Of a DNA stretch of 50,667 bases, positions 27,250 through 35,824 are shown one piece after another; position 1 is the first letter of the stretch, and each line of letters opens with the position of its first letter. The stretch covers positions 1 to 50,667 of the forward strand of contig CAJUBY010000007.1 in assembly GCA_910585055.1 (NCBI GenBank), given 5' to 3'. The notes below the pieces were generated by a model, which saw nothing but the letters and a program-made list of their open reading frames with translations, was not told where the DNA came from and searched no databases. Source of the stretch: an uncultured Christensenella sp. (GTDB lineage Bacteria; Bacillota; Clostridia; Christensenellales; Pumilibacteraceae). The translations under genes were made by a program, and so were the position numbers.

Positions 27250-27489
27250 TTACAATAATATTTTGGGGTCGTATTCGGGTTTTTTGAATACTACTTCGTC
27301 GGGCTTGTCGGCGATCTCCGTTTTGAAAATTTCTTGCCATTCCTGTGCATCGTAGTCTTCGATCGTGCAGGTTATCCAGCGCTTGTCCGCGCCGAGATCT
27401 CGAGACAACACGTCCACGAGATCTCGCGCGAGTTTTTCCTTTTGCGCTTGCGATCTTCCTTCGAGCATTTTTACGGATATATTGGGCAT
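27250..27489 (-). CDS. 4-oxalocrotonate tautomerase family protein (internal start)
   Basis: This is a 79-residue tautomerase-superfamily protein. The family uses the N-terminal proline, exposed after Met removal, as catalytic base; here the sequence begins Met-Pro. It has AAAGGAG 8 nt upstream of the ATG, one of the best ribosome binding sites in the window. That argues that it is translated by itself even though the upstream transporter frame continues into it. Translated only as part of the fusion, Pro would be buried in the chain and could not act. The substrate is unknown. Confidence 0.7.
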   Translation of the reverse strand: MPNISVKMLEGRSQAQKEKLARDLVDVLSRDLGADKRWITCTIEDYDAQEWQEIFKTEIADKPDEVVFKKPEYDPKILL

Positions 27490-28122
27490 AACGTAATCTC
27501 CTTTACAGTCTTGCTTTTTAAAAGTCGGCAACAGCTTTAATCTTAAAAGCAGCGGTATTATTGCAATCGTGACGCCTATGTTGATTATTGCCACTACGGG
27601 CTGCATCGCACGGTAGGCGACAAAGTATTGCCATACGTTCATGGTTTTGTCGTAACCGTAAAAATAATAAATCGCCAAAGTATTGAGTATACATGTGCAG
27701 ATGAGCGTACATGCCGTACCGGATGCCAGAAATTTGACTATATAGCTTTTTACCGGTGTATATTTGAATACGAGTCCGGCGATAACGCCGTACAGTGTAT
27801 TGCCGAGCACAAGAAACGGATTTACCGCGCCCATCGGTATTATGACGGATCCGAGAATATCGGACGTTATACATACCGCCGCGCCGCCGAAAGGTCCGAG
27901 TACCGCACCGCCTATGAGCCAAGTAACGTAAATAAGCGTTATCTTAAAGCTGGGAGTGAGAGTAAGGTACTGACCTATAAACTTCATCACTACCGCGAGA
28001 GCGGCGAATACTGCTGTGTAGGTCAGCCATTTGGTTGTTCCGAATGTGAGTGTTTGCGAACGGACCTTACGAATATTCGTGTTTTTAATGTCCGGAGTCG
28101 CAATTTCCTGTTGATTTTCCAT
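27250..28122 (-). CDS. FolT-like ECF transporter S component fused in frame to 4-oxalocrotonate tautomerase
   Basis: The protein has 290 residues. Residues about 30-205 form a membrane S component of the FolT/ECF type: WLTYTAVFAALAVVMKFIGQYL, then SFKITLIYVTWLIGGAVLGPFGGAAV and SDILGSVIIPMGAVNPF. Such proteins bind a vitamin, here probably folate, for an energy-coupling-factor module encoded elsewhere. The frame runs on without stop through LPTFKKQDCKGDYV into a complete tautomerase (79 residues, MPNISVKMLEGRS onward). The tautomerase has its own ATG with AAAGGAG upstream. The start at 28122 has GGAG rather far (13 nt) upstream. No folate (THF) riboswitch is visible in the short leader. A TAA exists in another frame right at the junction, so a single-base error or change could explain the fusion. 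Confidence 0.75.
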   Translation of the reverse strand: MENQQEIATPDIKNTNIRKVRSQTLTFGTTKWLTYTAVFAALAVVMKFIGQYLTLTPSFKITLIYVTWLIGGAVLGPFGGAAVCITSDILGSVIIPMGAVNPFLVLGNTLYGVIAGLVFKYTPVKSYIVKFLASGTACTLICTCILNTLAIYYFYGYDKTMNVWQYFVAYRAMQPVVAIINIGVTIAIIPLLLRLKLLPTFKKQDCKGDYVMPNISVKMLEGRSQAQKEKLARDLVDVLSRDLGADKRWITCTIEDYDAQEWQEIFKTEIADKPDEVVFKKPEYDPKILL

Positions 28123-28174
28123 CAATGTCGGGCTTCTCCTTTTTGTATTAAGCGCATTTTTGCGCGTTGAAAAC

Positions 28175-28203
28175 ATTATAGCATAAAAAACCGACATTGT
28201 AAA
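28175..28203 (-). promoter_or_regulatory. Sigma-70 promoter of the FolT/tautomerase unit
   Basis: On the minus strand: TTTACA (28203-28198), 17 nt, TATAAT (28180-28175). The leader is about 45 nt and holds a small GCGC/GCGC hairpin. Confidence 0.85.
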
Positions 28204-28227
28204 ACAAATAAAGGCATAAATATTCCT

Positions 28228-29754
28228 TCAATTGACGGATTTTCGCATTTTCGGTTTTGCGGACTTTATCCGCATCCGCTTTTTTGTAAAACGCTTTTTG
28301 CGGCTTACGTTTATATCGAAATCTATAGCTCCGAACACGACCGCTCCGAGCGCGGAAAAACATACTCCGCCTATGCCGGCTGCGATAATAGGCATGACGG
28401 TCCCGGGTATGATGGAGTATACGTATTCGGTGAACAGCCACGCCGGAAAAGCAACGGCAAGGCAGATCGCCAACGGCTTGAAGAATGTAAGTTTAAAGCC
28501 CGTACGGCGTTTTATATCGATCACGTCGAGAACGGACGAAAGTATTAGGCTTGCGCCGAACGCTACCATGAACACATCCATGTCGAATCTGGAATAGAAT
28601 GCGAAGCACAAGACATACATGGTCACGGCGCCGATCAAATAGTTTATCAGTGACTTCTTTTCGAGGTCGAGAGAATTAAGCATGGACGAAGCAATATTTT
28701 CGAACGAAAGCGGAAGTAACAGCCATGCCGATTTTTTAAGAAATATGCCGGCGTCGGTATTGTTGTATATGAATGTTCCGAGCGGTCCGCCCAGCGACGT
28801 GTATGCAGGGAGTATAACAGCCGCCACCACGACCGAAAACGACAGCGCGCTTTCTATTTGGCGGCACATGCTTTTTCTGTCGTTTTCGGCGTAAGCCTGC
28901 GACAGGGTGGGGATCATCACGAATGCCAGCGATCCGACTACGGTTATGGGCAGGTACAGCAGCGGTAGCGCCATACCAACGCACGAACCGAAAACGTACA
29001 TCGACTGTTCGGCGTTAAGACCGCTCGACATCAGCAAAAACGGCATTGCTATGGCAATTATATAGTTGTTTATGCTGGAAGTGGTGCGCGATAGTGTTAT
29101 CGGCATCGATGTTTTTAACAACGGTTTTATTTCAGATTTTGGACTCGAAAGCTTGCGTTTTCCGCAGAAGTAAAATGCCGCGCAGGCGGCTGCGGAGATC
29201 AAACAAGCTGCGGTCATCGACGCCGCGACAGCGTTGGTTTTGTTTTTAAAGAGCGTGAACAGAACGATACAGCATACTATTCGCGCTATCTGTTCTATAA
29301 GTTCGACAATGCTTACGGACGTGAATTTTTTTTCGCCCCATAAGACTCCGCGAAACGCCGAGTAAACGCCCGAAAAGATAAGAGCCGGCAGCATTATCAG
29401 CACCAACGTCATCGACTGAGGTTCGGCGAACAAAGAACCTATGGGCTTTTGAAATATCAATACGATACAGCACACGGAAAGCGCCGTTATAAGTTCCAGT
29501 ATCAATGCGGCGGAACACACGCTTCCGCCGTTGCTCTTATTGGTTGCCGTTATTTTGGATACTACAAGCGGAATGCCCGACGTAAGTAAAGTCAAAAGCA
29601 CAAAGAAAAACGACAGCGCTACCGAATAGATACCCATACCGACCGCGCCTATCTCACGCGAAAGATATATCTTAAAAAGAAAACCCAGTGTGCGCTCCGC
29701 AAACGTAAACGCCGTCAATGTCACTACTGCTCTCGTGATCGATTTCATAACCAT
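28228..29754 (-). CDS. spoVB: SpoVB/MurJ-like polysaccharide flippase (MOP superfamily)
   Basis: The 508-residue polytopic protein has about 14 membrane helices. It opens with ITRAVVTLTAFTFAERTLGF and LSREIGAVGMGIYSVALSFF, typical of the stage V sporulation protein B group of the MOP (PST/MVF) superfamily, which flips lipid-linked glycan precursors. Length is as expected. Membership in the spoVB branch rather than another flippase branch is likely but not proven. The start is uncertain by two codons (ATGGTTATG), and no strong ribosome binding site is seen. A possible -10-like TAAAAT lies just before and would make the mRNA nearly leaderless. It is divergent from the transglutaminase-like pair. 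A spore-cortex role would fit the gpr gene further on. Confidence 0.8.
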   Translation of the reverse strand: MVMKSITRAVVTLTAFTFAERTLGFLFKIYLSREIGAVGMGIYSVALSFFFVLLTLLTSGIPLVVSKITATNKSNGGSVCSAALILELITALSVCCIVLIFQKPIGSLFAEPQSMTLVLIMLPALIFSGVYSAFRGVLWGEKKFTSVSIVELIEQIARIVCCIVLFTLFKNKTNAVAASMTAACLISAAACAAFYFCGKRKLSSPKSEIKPLLKTSMPITLSRTTSSINNYIIAIAMPFLLMSSGLNAEQSMYVFGSCVGMALPLLYLPITVVGSLAFVMIPTLSQAYAENDRKSMCRQIESALSFSVVVAAVILPAYTSLGGPLGTFIYNNTDAGIFLKKSAWLLLPLSFENIASSMLNSLDLEKKSLINYLIGAVTMYVLCFAFYSRFDMDVFMVAFGASLILSSVLDVIDIKRRTGFKLTFFKPLAICLAVAFPAWLFTEYVYSIIPGTVMPIIAAGIGGVCFSALGAVVFGAIDFDINVSRKKRFTKKRMRIKSAKPKMRKSVN

Positions 29755-29836
29755 ATTTTATGTCGTGACCTGTCGTTAAATGATATTTCGGCGGTTTTGC
29801 GTTCACACTGTTTTCATAAGCTTGCGCCGCTTTTTC

Positions 29837-29865
29837 TTGCAAATTTTCCGGCGTTGTGTTACAAT
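29837..29865 (+). promoter_or_regulatory. Promoter giving a leaderless GTG-start mRNA
   Basis: TTGCAA (29837-29842), 17 nt, TACAAT (29860-29865). The GTG at 29872 follows after 6 nt with no Shine-Dalgarno. Confidence 0.75.
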
Positions 29866-29871
29866 AAGCAT

Positions 29872-32331
29872 GTGAAAGCGTATGACAGCGGAAAATACTA
29901 TAAATTATTTTTAAAGGCTTCATTATCTATTGCAGTCGCATTTTTGCTGTGTTTATTTGCCATAGGTTGTGCGTCTGATCCGGAGCTTTCTCTCGTTAGG
30001 TCGGACATAACTCTTTCCGTAGGCGACAGCCGCGATATATTGCCTTACGTTATCATACGTCCGTTGAACGCCGAAAGAAGTGTTTCGGCGGTTTCGGATT
30101 CCGATTGTTTGTCGGTATCGGGCACAACGGTGACTGCCGTAAAACAGGGGACCGCGCGTGTGACGGTTTCGGCAAACGGCAGATCTGCGGTGCTTACGGT
30201 CACGATCGCCGAACGTGCCGTCGATTTCGAAATAAACGCCGACGGACCGCTTGTCCGGACAGTCGAACACGGACAAATGCCGGAAATAACGTTCCGCGCA
30301 GAGAACGGACGGGAACAGGGCGGCCCTGTCCGCGTATCTTGGAGCGCATGCGGGGAAACGCAAGATTCCGAAAGTTTTACTTTTGTTCCGCCCGAATACG
30401 GCGAGTTTACCGTCACGGCGGAAGCTTTCGGTAAGCGGCGCGAAAAAAACGTCGCCGTATACCGTCCGACGCAAGTGACGGGCGAGTTTTTAGGCAAACT
30501 CGAGCAGAACGGCGACCGTTCCGCAGTCGTGTTTACGGCAAAGGAAAAGTACGATTCGCGCAATCCGTCATCGGTATACGTGTGGAGCGTTAACGGCGTA
30601 GAACGCGGTTACGGCGCTATATTCGAATTTATTCCGGACGAAGCCGGCGAGTATTCCGTCACACTCGAAGCAAACGGTAGGGCGGCGGAAATAACGGGCA
30701 AAGACCGAATAACGATAACGGCAATCGGTGAGCGGGCGCCGAAATGCAAGCTCGTTTTTTCAGATTCCGATAACGGGATATATGCGGAGTGGAAAGACGG
30801 CAAACATATAGAATTCGTTTCGGTTTGTGCGCCGGACGGAACGCGAGTGACTGCCGAATGTTCCGATGCGCGATACGCACATTTGTTCGGACCGGGAAGA
30901 GTCAGAATAACACAGTTTATAGACCCTTATTCCGACAGCCGAGGCGTTTATAAGATAATTCTCGGGGCGGAAGGACGGAGCGAGATCGAATTTACTCAAC
31001 TTCCGGCTTGTGCCGCACAATACGCAAACAATAAGATAATGAACAGAAACGGATTGCTGTCGGATGCCGCCGACGCTGCGCTTTGGGTGCGCGAGTTGTA
31101 TGCGTGCGGCATAGACCGTGCCGAAGGATATATAGTATCCGATACAGAGACTGTGAAAGATGCGATCGTTACTGCGGCGGCAGAGTTGGGTCTTTCTGTC
31201 GAGGTGACGTATGAGAACGGCATAGTTAGCGTCGATCTCGGAAATTTCGTAAGCGCACCGACGCATTATGAAACGTCGGATAATTCCACCGTCTATACCG
31301 AACTGCCGCATATAGAGTATTCGGCGGATGCACGGCGACAGTCGGGATATGTTTTTTCGAGCGACAGAAATCGCGGCACATTGGATGTGTCCGGTTCCGA
31401 ACAGTTGCTGTACGCAGTAGAAAACGGATTTAAACCGATGCCCGAAAAGGGATCTTCCGCCGAACGTATTTACCGTGCGGCTAAAAACGTGTTAATGGGT
31501 ATCATAGGCGCCGATCACGACGAAATACGGAAGATACACGCAATATACGATTGGTTGCAGTGGGCGTTTGTAAAATCGTACGAGACCGAGGCCGGGCTGT
31601 GTTCCGATTATCTCGAGGGAGTGTTCGGCAGCGCGGAGATACAGCGTCCCGACGTACACAATTCCGTAGCGACAAGCCTGGGCGCAGCGAAAGCGTTTTC
31701 GCTTTTGTGCGGAACGGAGGGCATATACTGCCGAGTGGTCAAATGCGAAAAGAACGGCGAAACGTACTATATAAACAGAGTTTTGCTTAACGGGTTGCTT
31801 TACAATACTGACGTTTTCGGCGGCAAGATTTCCGGTACGGAAATAGGCTATTCCAACGGCGCGGAACTCACGTCGCACCGCGGACTGCTGTTCTGCGATG
31901 AGGCGGCAGCCGATCTCGGCATCGAAATAGACCAGTCATACGGCGAAGCGTTTTGCGTGGACGCATACGAGTATTTACGTAAGCATACTTATAACGGAGA
32001 ATATTTCGATAATTTTATAGACAGGACCGAACTGTCAGATGTTTCCGCTGTAAATTCGGCGGTGTTTTACGCATTTGACCAAGTACGGATCGGTGACGTT
32101 TCTATTATACTTGTAGGCAGTAAGCTGTTGATTTCAAACTGTACGCTGGGCATGGAATTTATGCTGACAGAAGGGCTTTCGTCAAATGAGGTCGGCATTG
32201 TGACCGATAATATAAAACGTGCGGTAATTAATTATTATAAACAAAGGTTCGGAAGCGATCCTTCCGCCGTAATTATAAATATCGCAGGAAATAACGTACA
32301 TGTGCGTATTACGGTTCCCGGAGAAGTATGA
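29872..32331 (+). CDS. Lipoprotein with inactive transglutaminase-like domain
   Basis: The protein has 819 residues from GTG at 29872. This start puts the hydrophobic segment and lipobox AIGC (Cys33) in place and sits at the predicted transcript start. A Big2-type domain (about 40-115) and Ig-like domains (to about 400) lead to a transglutaminase-core-like domain (about 555-700): AIYDWLQWAF, then SLGAAKAFSLLCGTEGIYC. Aligned with the next gene's product, the catalytic Cys is Ser602 and the His is Tyr632, while Asp647 remains with the same 15-residue spacing. It is therefore probably a pseudoenzyme, perhaps binding peptides or peptidoglycan or regulating its partner. It overlaps the next gene by 4 nt, so the pair is co-translated. 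Confidence 0.78.
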   Translation: MKAYDSGKYYKLFLKASLSIAVAFLLCLFAIGCASDPELSLVRSDITLSVGDSRDILPYVIIRPLNAERSVSAVSDSDCLSVSGTTVTAVKQGTARVTVSANGRSAVLTVTIAERAVDFEINADGPLVRTVEHGQMPEITFRAENGREQGGPVRVSWSACGETQDSESFTFVPPEYGEFTVTAEAFGKRREKNVAVYRPTQVTGEFLGKLEQNGDRSAVVFTAKEKYDSRNPSSVYVWSVNGVERGYGAIFEFIPDEAGEYSVTLEANGRAAEITGKDRITITAIGERAPKCKLVFSDSDNGIYAEWKDGKHIEFVSVCAPDGTRVTAECSDARYAHLFGPGRVRITQFIDPYSDSRGVYKIILGAEGRSEIEFTQLPACAAQYANNKIMNRNGLLSDAADAALWVRELYACGIDRAEGYIVSDTETVKDAIVTAAAELGLSVEVTYENGIVSVDLGNFVSAPTHYETSDNSTVYTELPHIEYSADARRQSGYVFSSDRNRGTLDVSGSEQLLYAVENGFKPMPEKGSSAERIYRAAKNVLMGIIGADHDEIRKIHAIYDWLQWAFVKSYETEAGLCSDYLEGVFGSAEIQRPDVHNSVATSLGAAKAFSLLCGTEGIYCRVVKCEKNGETYYINRVLLNGLLYNTDVFGGKISGTEIGYSNGAELTSHRGLLFCDEAAADLGIEIDQSYGEAFCVDAYEYLRKHTYNGEYFDNFIDRTELSDVSAVNSAVFYAFDQVRIGDVSIILVGSKLLISNCTLGMEFMLTEGLSSNEVGIVTDNIKRAVINYYKQRFGSDPSAVIINIAGNNVHVRITVPGEV

Positions 32332-34931
32332 TAAAGTTTTGTTCGAAAAATAAAAAAATACGTACCGCCGTGTTCGCGGCAGTGCTTGCTGTCGTATTCG
32401 CTTTGATGCCGCTGTTTGCCGGTTGTTCTTTTTTGCGCGACGTGTTCGGCGGTGAAACGATACGGTTCACTAGAAGCTCGCTTATCCTTTCTCAAGGCGA
32501 TACGTTCGATCTGTCGGGAATAATAGACAGCGAATCGGCGTCGTACGATCTGAGTTCGTCCAATAGAGCGGTCGCAACGGTGGATAGCCGTACGCGCGTT
32601 CTTAAAGCGGTTTCTCCCGGTGTTGCATACATAACTGCCGAAACGTCGCTGAGTGAGTGCGATCTCAGAGTTACCGTTACGGAAAAACAGCCGGATATGT
32701 TTACGATCACTGCGTACGGCGAGCCGGTGCAGACCGTAGGCGAAACGTCTAAAGTGTCGTTTGTTCCGACTGCATCCGGCATAGCCGCAAAGACCGATAT
32801 AGCATGGTATGTCAACGGCAGATTTGTAAAGACGTTGCCGCAAAACACTGCGTTCGAATATGTCCCGACGTCGGCAGGCATTTATATTATTTCCGCACAG
32901 AGCGGCGGCATGTCCGCGGAGTCGGTACTGCGAGTATATAATACAACACAAATATCCGTAACTCATACCGGCGAACTCATTCAGGACGGTATGCCGTTTA
33001 CGGATATCGTGTTTACCGTTTCCGTAGACGGGGAGACCGAAAATCCCGAAAATTACATTCGGTGGTACGACGGCGGAGATTTGATATACGACGGTGACAA
33101 CACGGTTTTCGAATATAGCCCTGCGCCAGGACGGCATACCGTTTCGGTCAATGTAAACGGTATCGACGCTTATTCTGTAGACGTGATCTGCCGCGGCAGT
33201 ATAGTGCCTTCTGCGCCGACGGTGTCTTTCGATAACCTTTATCCGCATGTTTATGTCGAGTACGAAACGACAGGGAATGCGCGAGTCGAAATAACATCGC
33301 TCGACGGTACGGTTGCCGAGTACGACGAAACGGATACCCGTTATGCCGATATGTTCGATCCCGGCAGATTCGACGTCGGGGATTTGATATCGCTGTGCGC
33401 AAGTTCTTCGGTGCGCAGATCGTACAGGTTCCGTGTTAAATCTTTGGGTGACGGCGATATGATAACCGAGAGCTCGTATTCGCCTTATTACGATTTTATT
33501 CAGCTTCCGTCTGCCGCGGAGAAATACGTTTCTACCGTGATATCCGGCGGTGATCTTTACGTTACGTCCGAAAAGGAATATGTTTCGGTCGCGGAGCATT
33601 ACATATTTTTCAGAAATAAAACAAAACAGCCGTCTGCTGTATCGTTCGATTGTTATATAGCGTACGACCGCCGCGGCAGCGCGCTCGACCTTTGGAACGA
33701 CGCGTTTCCTTTGGCGGCTACCAGCGGCATGTATACTAAAATATACGTTTACGACGATCCAAATACGGCAAACGTCATGCGCACTTCGTTCAATGTAAGC
33801 ACCGTCAATACGCCTGTAAAACAATCCGTTCCCGATATCGAAAACGGCGGATATTCGGAACAGCTCCATGCCGTGCTGCCGCATATCAATTACGATCCGG
33901 ACAAATATCGTTCGGACAGTCACGTGTTTCCAATAGATTTGCGCGAAACTGCGTTGAACGTAGTTTATTCCGACGAGCTGTATGCGGCGGCGCAGGGTAA
34001 GGTGCGACCCGTGCCTCAAGCAGGGTCGCCTGCGGCGGTGCTGTATGCACTTGCGCGCGATGTACTGAGGAAAATCTGTACGGACGATATGACGGATGTT
34101 CAAAAAGCGCATGCCATATACGATTGGATAATGTGGAAAGTCACTTACGATACTCCTGCGACTTACGAAAGCAGCGGAGAAGCGTTATCCGCATATTATT
34201 TGGAAGGTGTTTTCGGCGACGGAAATACGAAGATCGGCGGTATCGCGTATTCGCCTTATGCAGTGTGCGACGGCATGAGTAAAGCGTATTCGCTTATGTG
34301 CAATATCGAAGGGATACCGTGCGTGCGCGTTATCGGCAAAGCAGGGAAATCTCTTGCCGAGGCAGGAGGACACGCCTGGAACAAAGTTTATATTGACGGC
34401 GCATGGTATGTCGTAGATTGTACATGGGGCGATTCGGTGGGAACGCTTACGCTTGACGGAATGCGCGGTATCAAATACGAATTGGGATTGCACGATCATT
34501 TATTCCTGACAGACACACAGGTTTCGGGTACGCATTTCGAGCCGTATACATACGGGGAAACGTCCGTAGTTTATGCGCCGCGCACGTCGCGCGTCAAATT
34601 CGACGTTTATTCACAAATGGATTTCAACGGTACGCCGATCGACTGTACCGTTTCGAAGAACGAAAATCAAATAGAAAGAATACGGCAGATCTCTGCGGCT
34701 TTTGCCCGTTCGTATGTGTCGCGCAAAACCGTCGATATCCCGGGCGGAGAAAACGGCGGAACGTATGCCGTCGATTATCAGGGTTTCGAGATTTATGCCG
34801 AAGACGGTTTTGTTATAAACGACGGGAGCATATTGTCGGTGATCACTACCGCGGTGAGATCGGTATTGCCGCGTGCTACGGTAAGGGCGGTCGTACTTAA
34901 CGACGTCGTTTTGGCGCTTGTCCGCGCATAG
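32328..34931 (+). CDS. Lipoprotein with intact transglutaminase-like domain
   Basis: The protein has 867 residues and lipobox FAGC (Cys33). A Big2-type domain (about 45-122) and Ig-like domains are followed by a transglutaminase-like cysteine peptidase core: AHAIYDWIMWKVTYD, YAVCDGMSKAYSLMC (Cys647), GGHAWNKVYIDGAWY (His682) and VDCTWGD (Asp697). The triad is complete. Such domains act as cysteine proteases, amidases or crosslinkers of surface proteins or peptidoglycan stems. It is a tandem paralogue of the preceding gene (ATGA overlap). It ends 8 nt from a convergent esterase gene with no terminator between. The substrate is unknown. Confidence 0.82.
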   Translation: MIKFCSKNKKIRTAVFAAVLAVVFALMPLFAGCSFLRDVFGGETIRFTRSSLILSQGDTFDLSGIIDSESASYDLSSSNRAVATVDSRTRVLKAVSPGVAYITAETSLSECDLRVTVTEKQPDMFTITAYGEPVQTVGETSKVSFVPTASGIAAKTDIAWYVNGRFVKTLPQNTAFEYVPTSAGIYIISAQSGGMSAESVLRVYNTTQISVTHTGELIQDGMPFTDIVFTVSVDGETENPENYIRWYDGGDLIYDGDNTVFEYSPAPGRHTVSVNVNGIDAYSVDVICRGSIVPSAPTVSFDNLYPHVYVEYETTGNARVEITSLDGTVAEYDETDTRYADMFDPGRFDVGDLISLCASSSVRRSYRFRVKSLGDGDMITESSYSPYYDFIQLPSAAEKYVSTVISGGDLYVTSEKEYVSVAEHYIFFRNKTKQPSAVSFDCYIAYDRRGSALDLWNDAFPLAATSGMYTKIYVYDDPNTANVMRTSFNVSTVNTPVKQSVPDIENGGYSEQLHAVLPHINYDPDKYRSDSHVFPIDLRETALNVVYSDELYAAAQGKVRPVPQAGSPAAVLYALARDVLRKICTDDMTDVQKAHAIYDWIMWKVTYDTPATYESSGEALSAYYLEGVFGDGNTKIGGIAYSPYAVCDGMSKAYSLMCNIEGIPCVRVIGKAGKSLAEAGGHAWNKVYIDGAWYVVDCTWGDSVGTLTLDGMRGIKYELGLHDHLFLTDTQVSGTHFEPYTYGETSVVYAPRTSRVKFDVYSQMDFNGTPIDCTVSKNENQIERIRQISAAFARSYVSRKTVDIPGGENGGTYAVDYQGFEIYAEDGFVINDGSILSVITTAVRSVLPRATVRAVVLNDVVLALVRA

Positions 34932-34939
34932 TAGATACG

Positions 34940-35704
34940 TTACGGAGTCAATGCGGCGAAATCGAGTAAGAACGATCTCTCGGGCTGCCGCCAACTTGTT
35001 TCGTCGTGTACTGCCGTATTTTCGAGATACAGCCGCAGATCTGTCGCTCCGCAGCCGCGCAGGGCGTTTGTCACCGTAAACGCATCGTCGACAAACAGTT
35101 GGGTCTCGTCTACTGATGTCGCGCCGTTTCGGAATGTCTCGGTATTTTCGTTGCCGCCTGCGTAAACTCGGTACATTCTGTCCGCAGGGAACGGTTTTTC
35201 GCCGAAAAATTTTCCGAACGCCATCGGACTTATATAGACAGGAGCTGAAAATATCCCGTATGCTTTTACCCGTTTGTTATTTTGTGATGCGTAAAAAAGC
35301 GTTGCGAGCGCGCCGGCGGAAGAACCGAGCATACCGTAAAACCCGAATCCGAATCTTTTATCGAGGTACGGGATGATTATGTCGGAAAGATACGATGTGT
35401 ATGTTTCGGCGTTGCCGCCGAACGGAGGTATGCCGTATTCCGAAAGTTCGTTGGGAAACGGCAGGTAATCGTCGAGACGGGAAGGCGCGCAGTCAATGCC
35501 TATTACGGCGGTGTTTTTTATGCCGCATTCTTTAAGTATGTCTATAGCACGCCAGCTTTTTTTATAAGCGGCTTCGCCGTCGGAGAATACATTTTGTCCG
35601 TCGTGCATGATCACGGCTCGGTCTGCTTTTTTAGGCGCGTATATTCGGACTGTGCGCGCAAACCCGCCTTTAGATAAAACAGCTATTTCGTATTTACGTT
35701 TCAT
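34940..35704 (-). CDS. Esterase of the alpha/beta hydrolase (esterase D/CE1-like) family
   Basis: The 254-residue protein has no signal peptide. Features: AVIMHDGQNVFSD near the N-terminus, LGSSAGALATLFYA (nucleophile elbow GSSAG, Ser about residue 129), and AVHDETSWRQ near the C-terminus with the family's His followed by E-x-x-W. This matches the putative esterase family (PF00756). It probably hydrolyses an acyl or feruloyl ester inside the cell, possibly linked to glycan use, but no neighbour supports a pathway. It has GGTGG before the ATG and a consensus promoter at 35734-35762. It is convergent with the transglutaminase pair and divergent from the CCA-adding enzyme. Confidence 0.82.
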   Translation of the reverse strand: MKRKYEIAVLSKGGFARTVRIYAPKKADRAVIMHDGQNVFSDGEAAYKKSWRAIDILKECGIKNTAVIGIDCAPSRLDDYLPFPNELSEYGIPPFGGNAETYTSYLSDIIIPYLDKRFGFGFYGMLGSSAGALATLFYASQNNKRVKAYGIFSAPVYISPMAFGKFFGEKPFPADRMYRVYAGGNENTETFRNGATSVDETQLFVDDAFTVTNALRGCGATDLRLYLENTAVHDETSWRQPERSFLLDFAALTP

Positions 35705-35733
35705 TATCCACCGTTTGTCTTGTTATTTTTATC

Positions 35734-35762
35734 ATTATACAACGCTTGCCGTCAAATGTCAA
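35734..35762 (-). promoter_or_regulatory. Sigma-70 promoter of the esterase gene
   Basis: On the minus strand: TTGACA (35762-35757), 17 nt, TATAAT (35739-35734). Confidence 0.88.
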
Positions 35763-35789
35763 TATTTACGGAATAACGGTGTAAATGTC

Positions 35790-35818
35790 TTGATTTTGCG
35801 TAATGCCTGTGGTATAAT
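35790..35818 (+). promoter_or_regulatory. Promoter giving a leaderless CCA-enzyme mRNA
   Basis: TTGATT (35790-35795), 17 nt, TATAAT (35813-35818). The ATG at 35825 follows after 6 nt, so transcription should start at or next to the A of ATG. Confidence 0.88.
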
Positions 35819-35824
35819 CGCTGT

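Noticed and set aside
27505..27520. Programmed frameshift at the transporter-tautomerase junction
   Set aside because: The T4A5 run does not fit the usual X XXY YYZ slippery pattern in the reading frame, and no downstream pseudoknot or stem is obvious. A plain fusion or a sequence error is simpler.
28123..28205. Tetrahydrofolate riboswitch before the FolT-like gene
   Set aside because: The leader between the promoter and start is only about 45 nt and shows just one small GCGC hairpin, too little for the THF fold.
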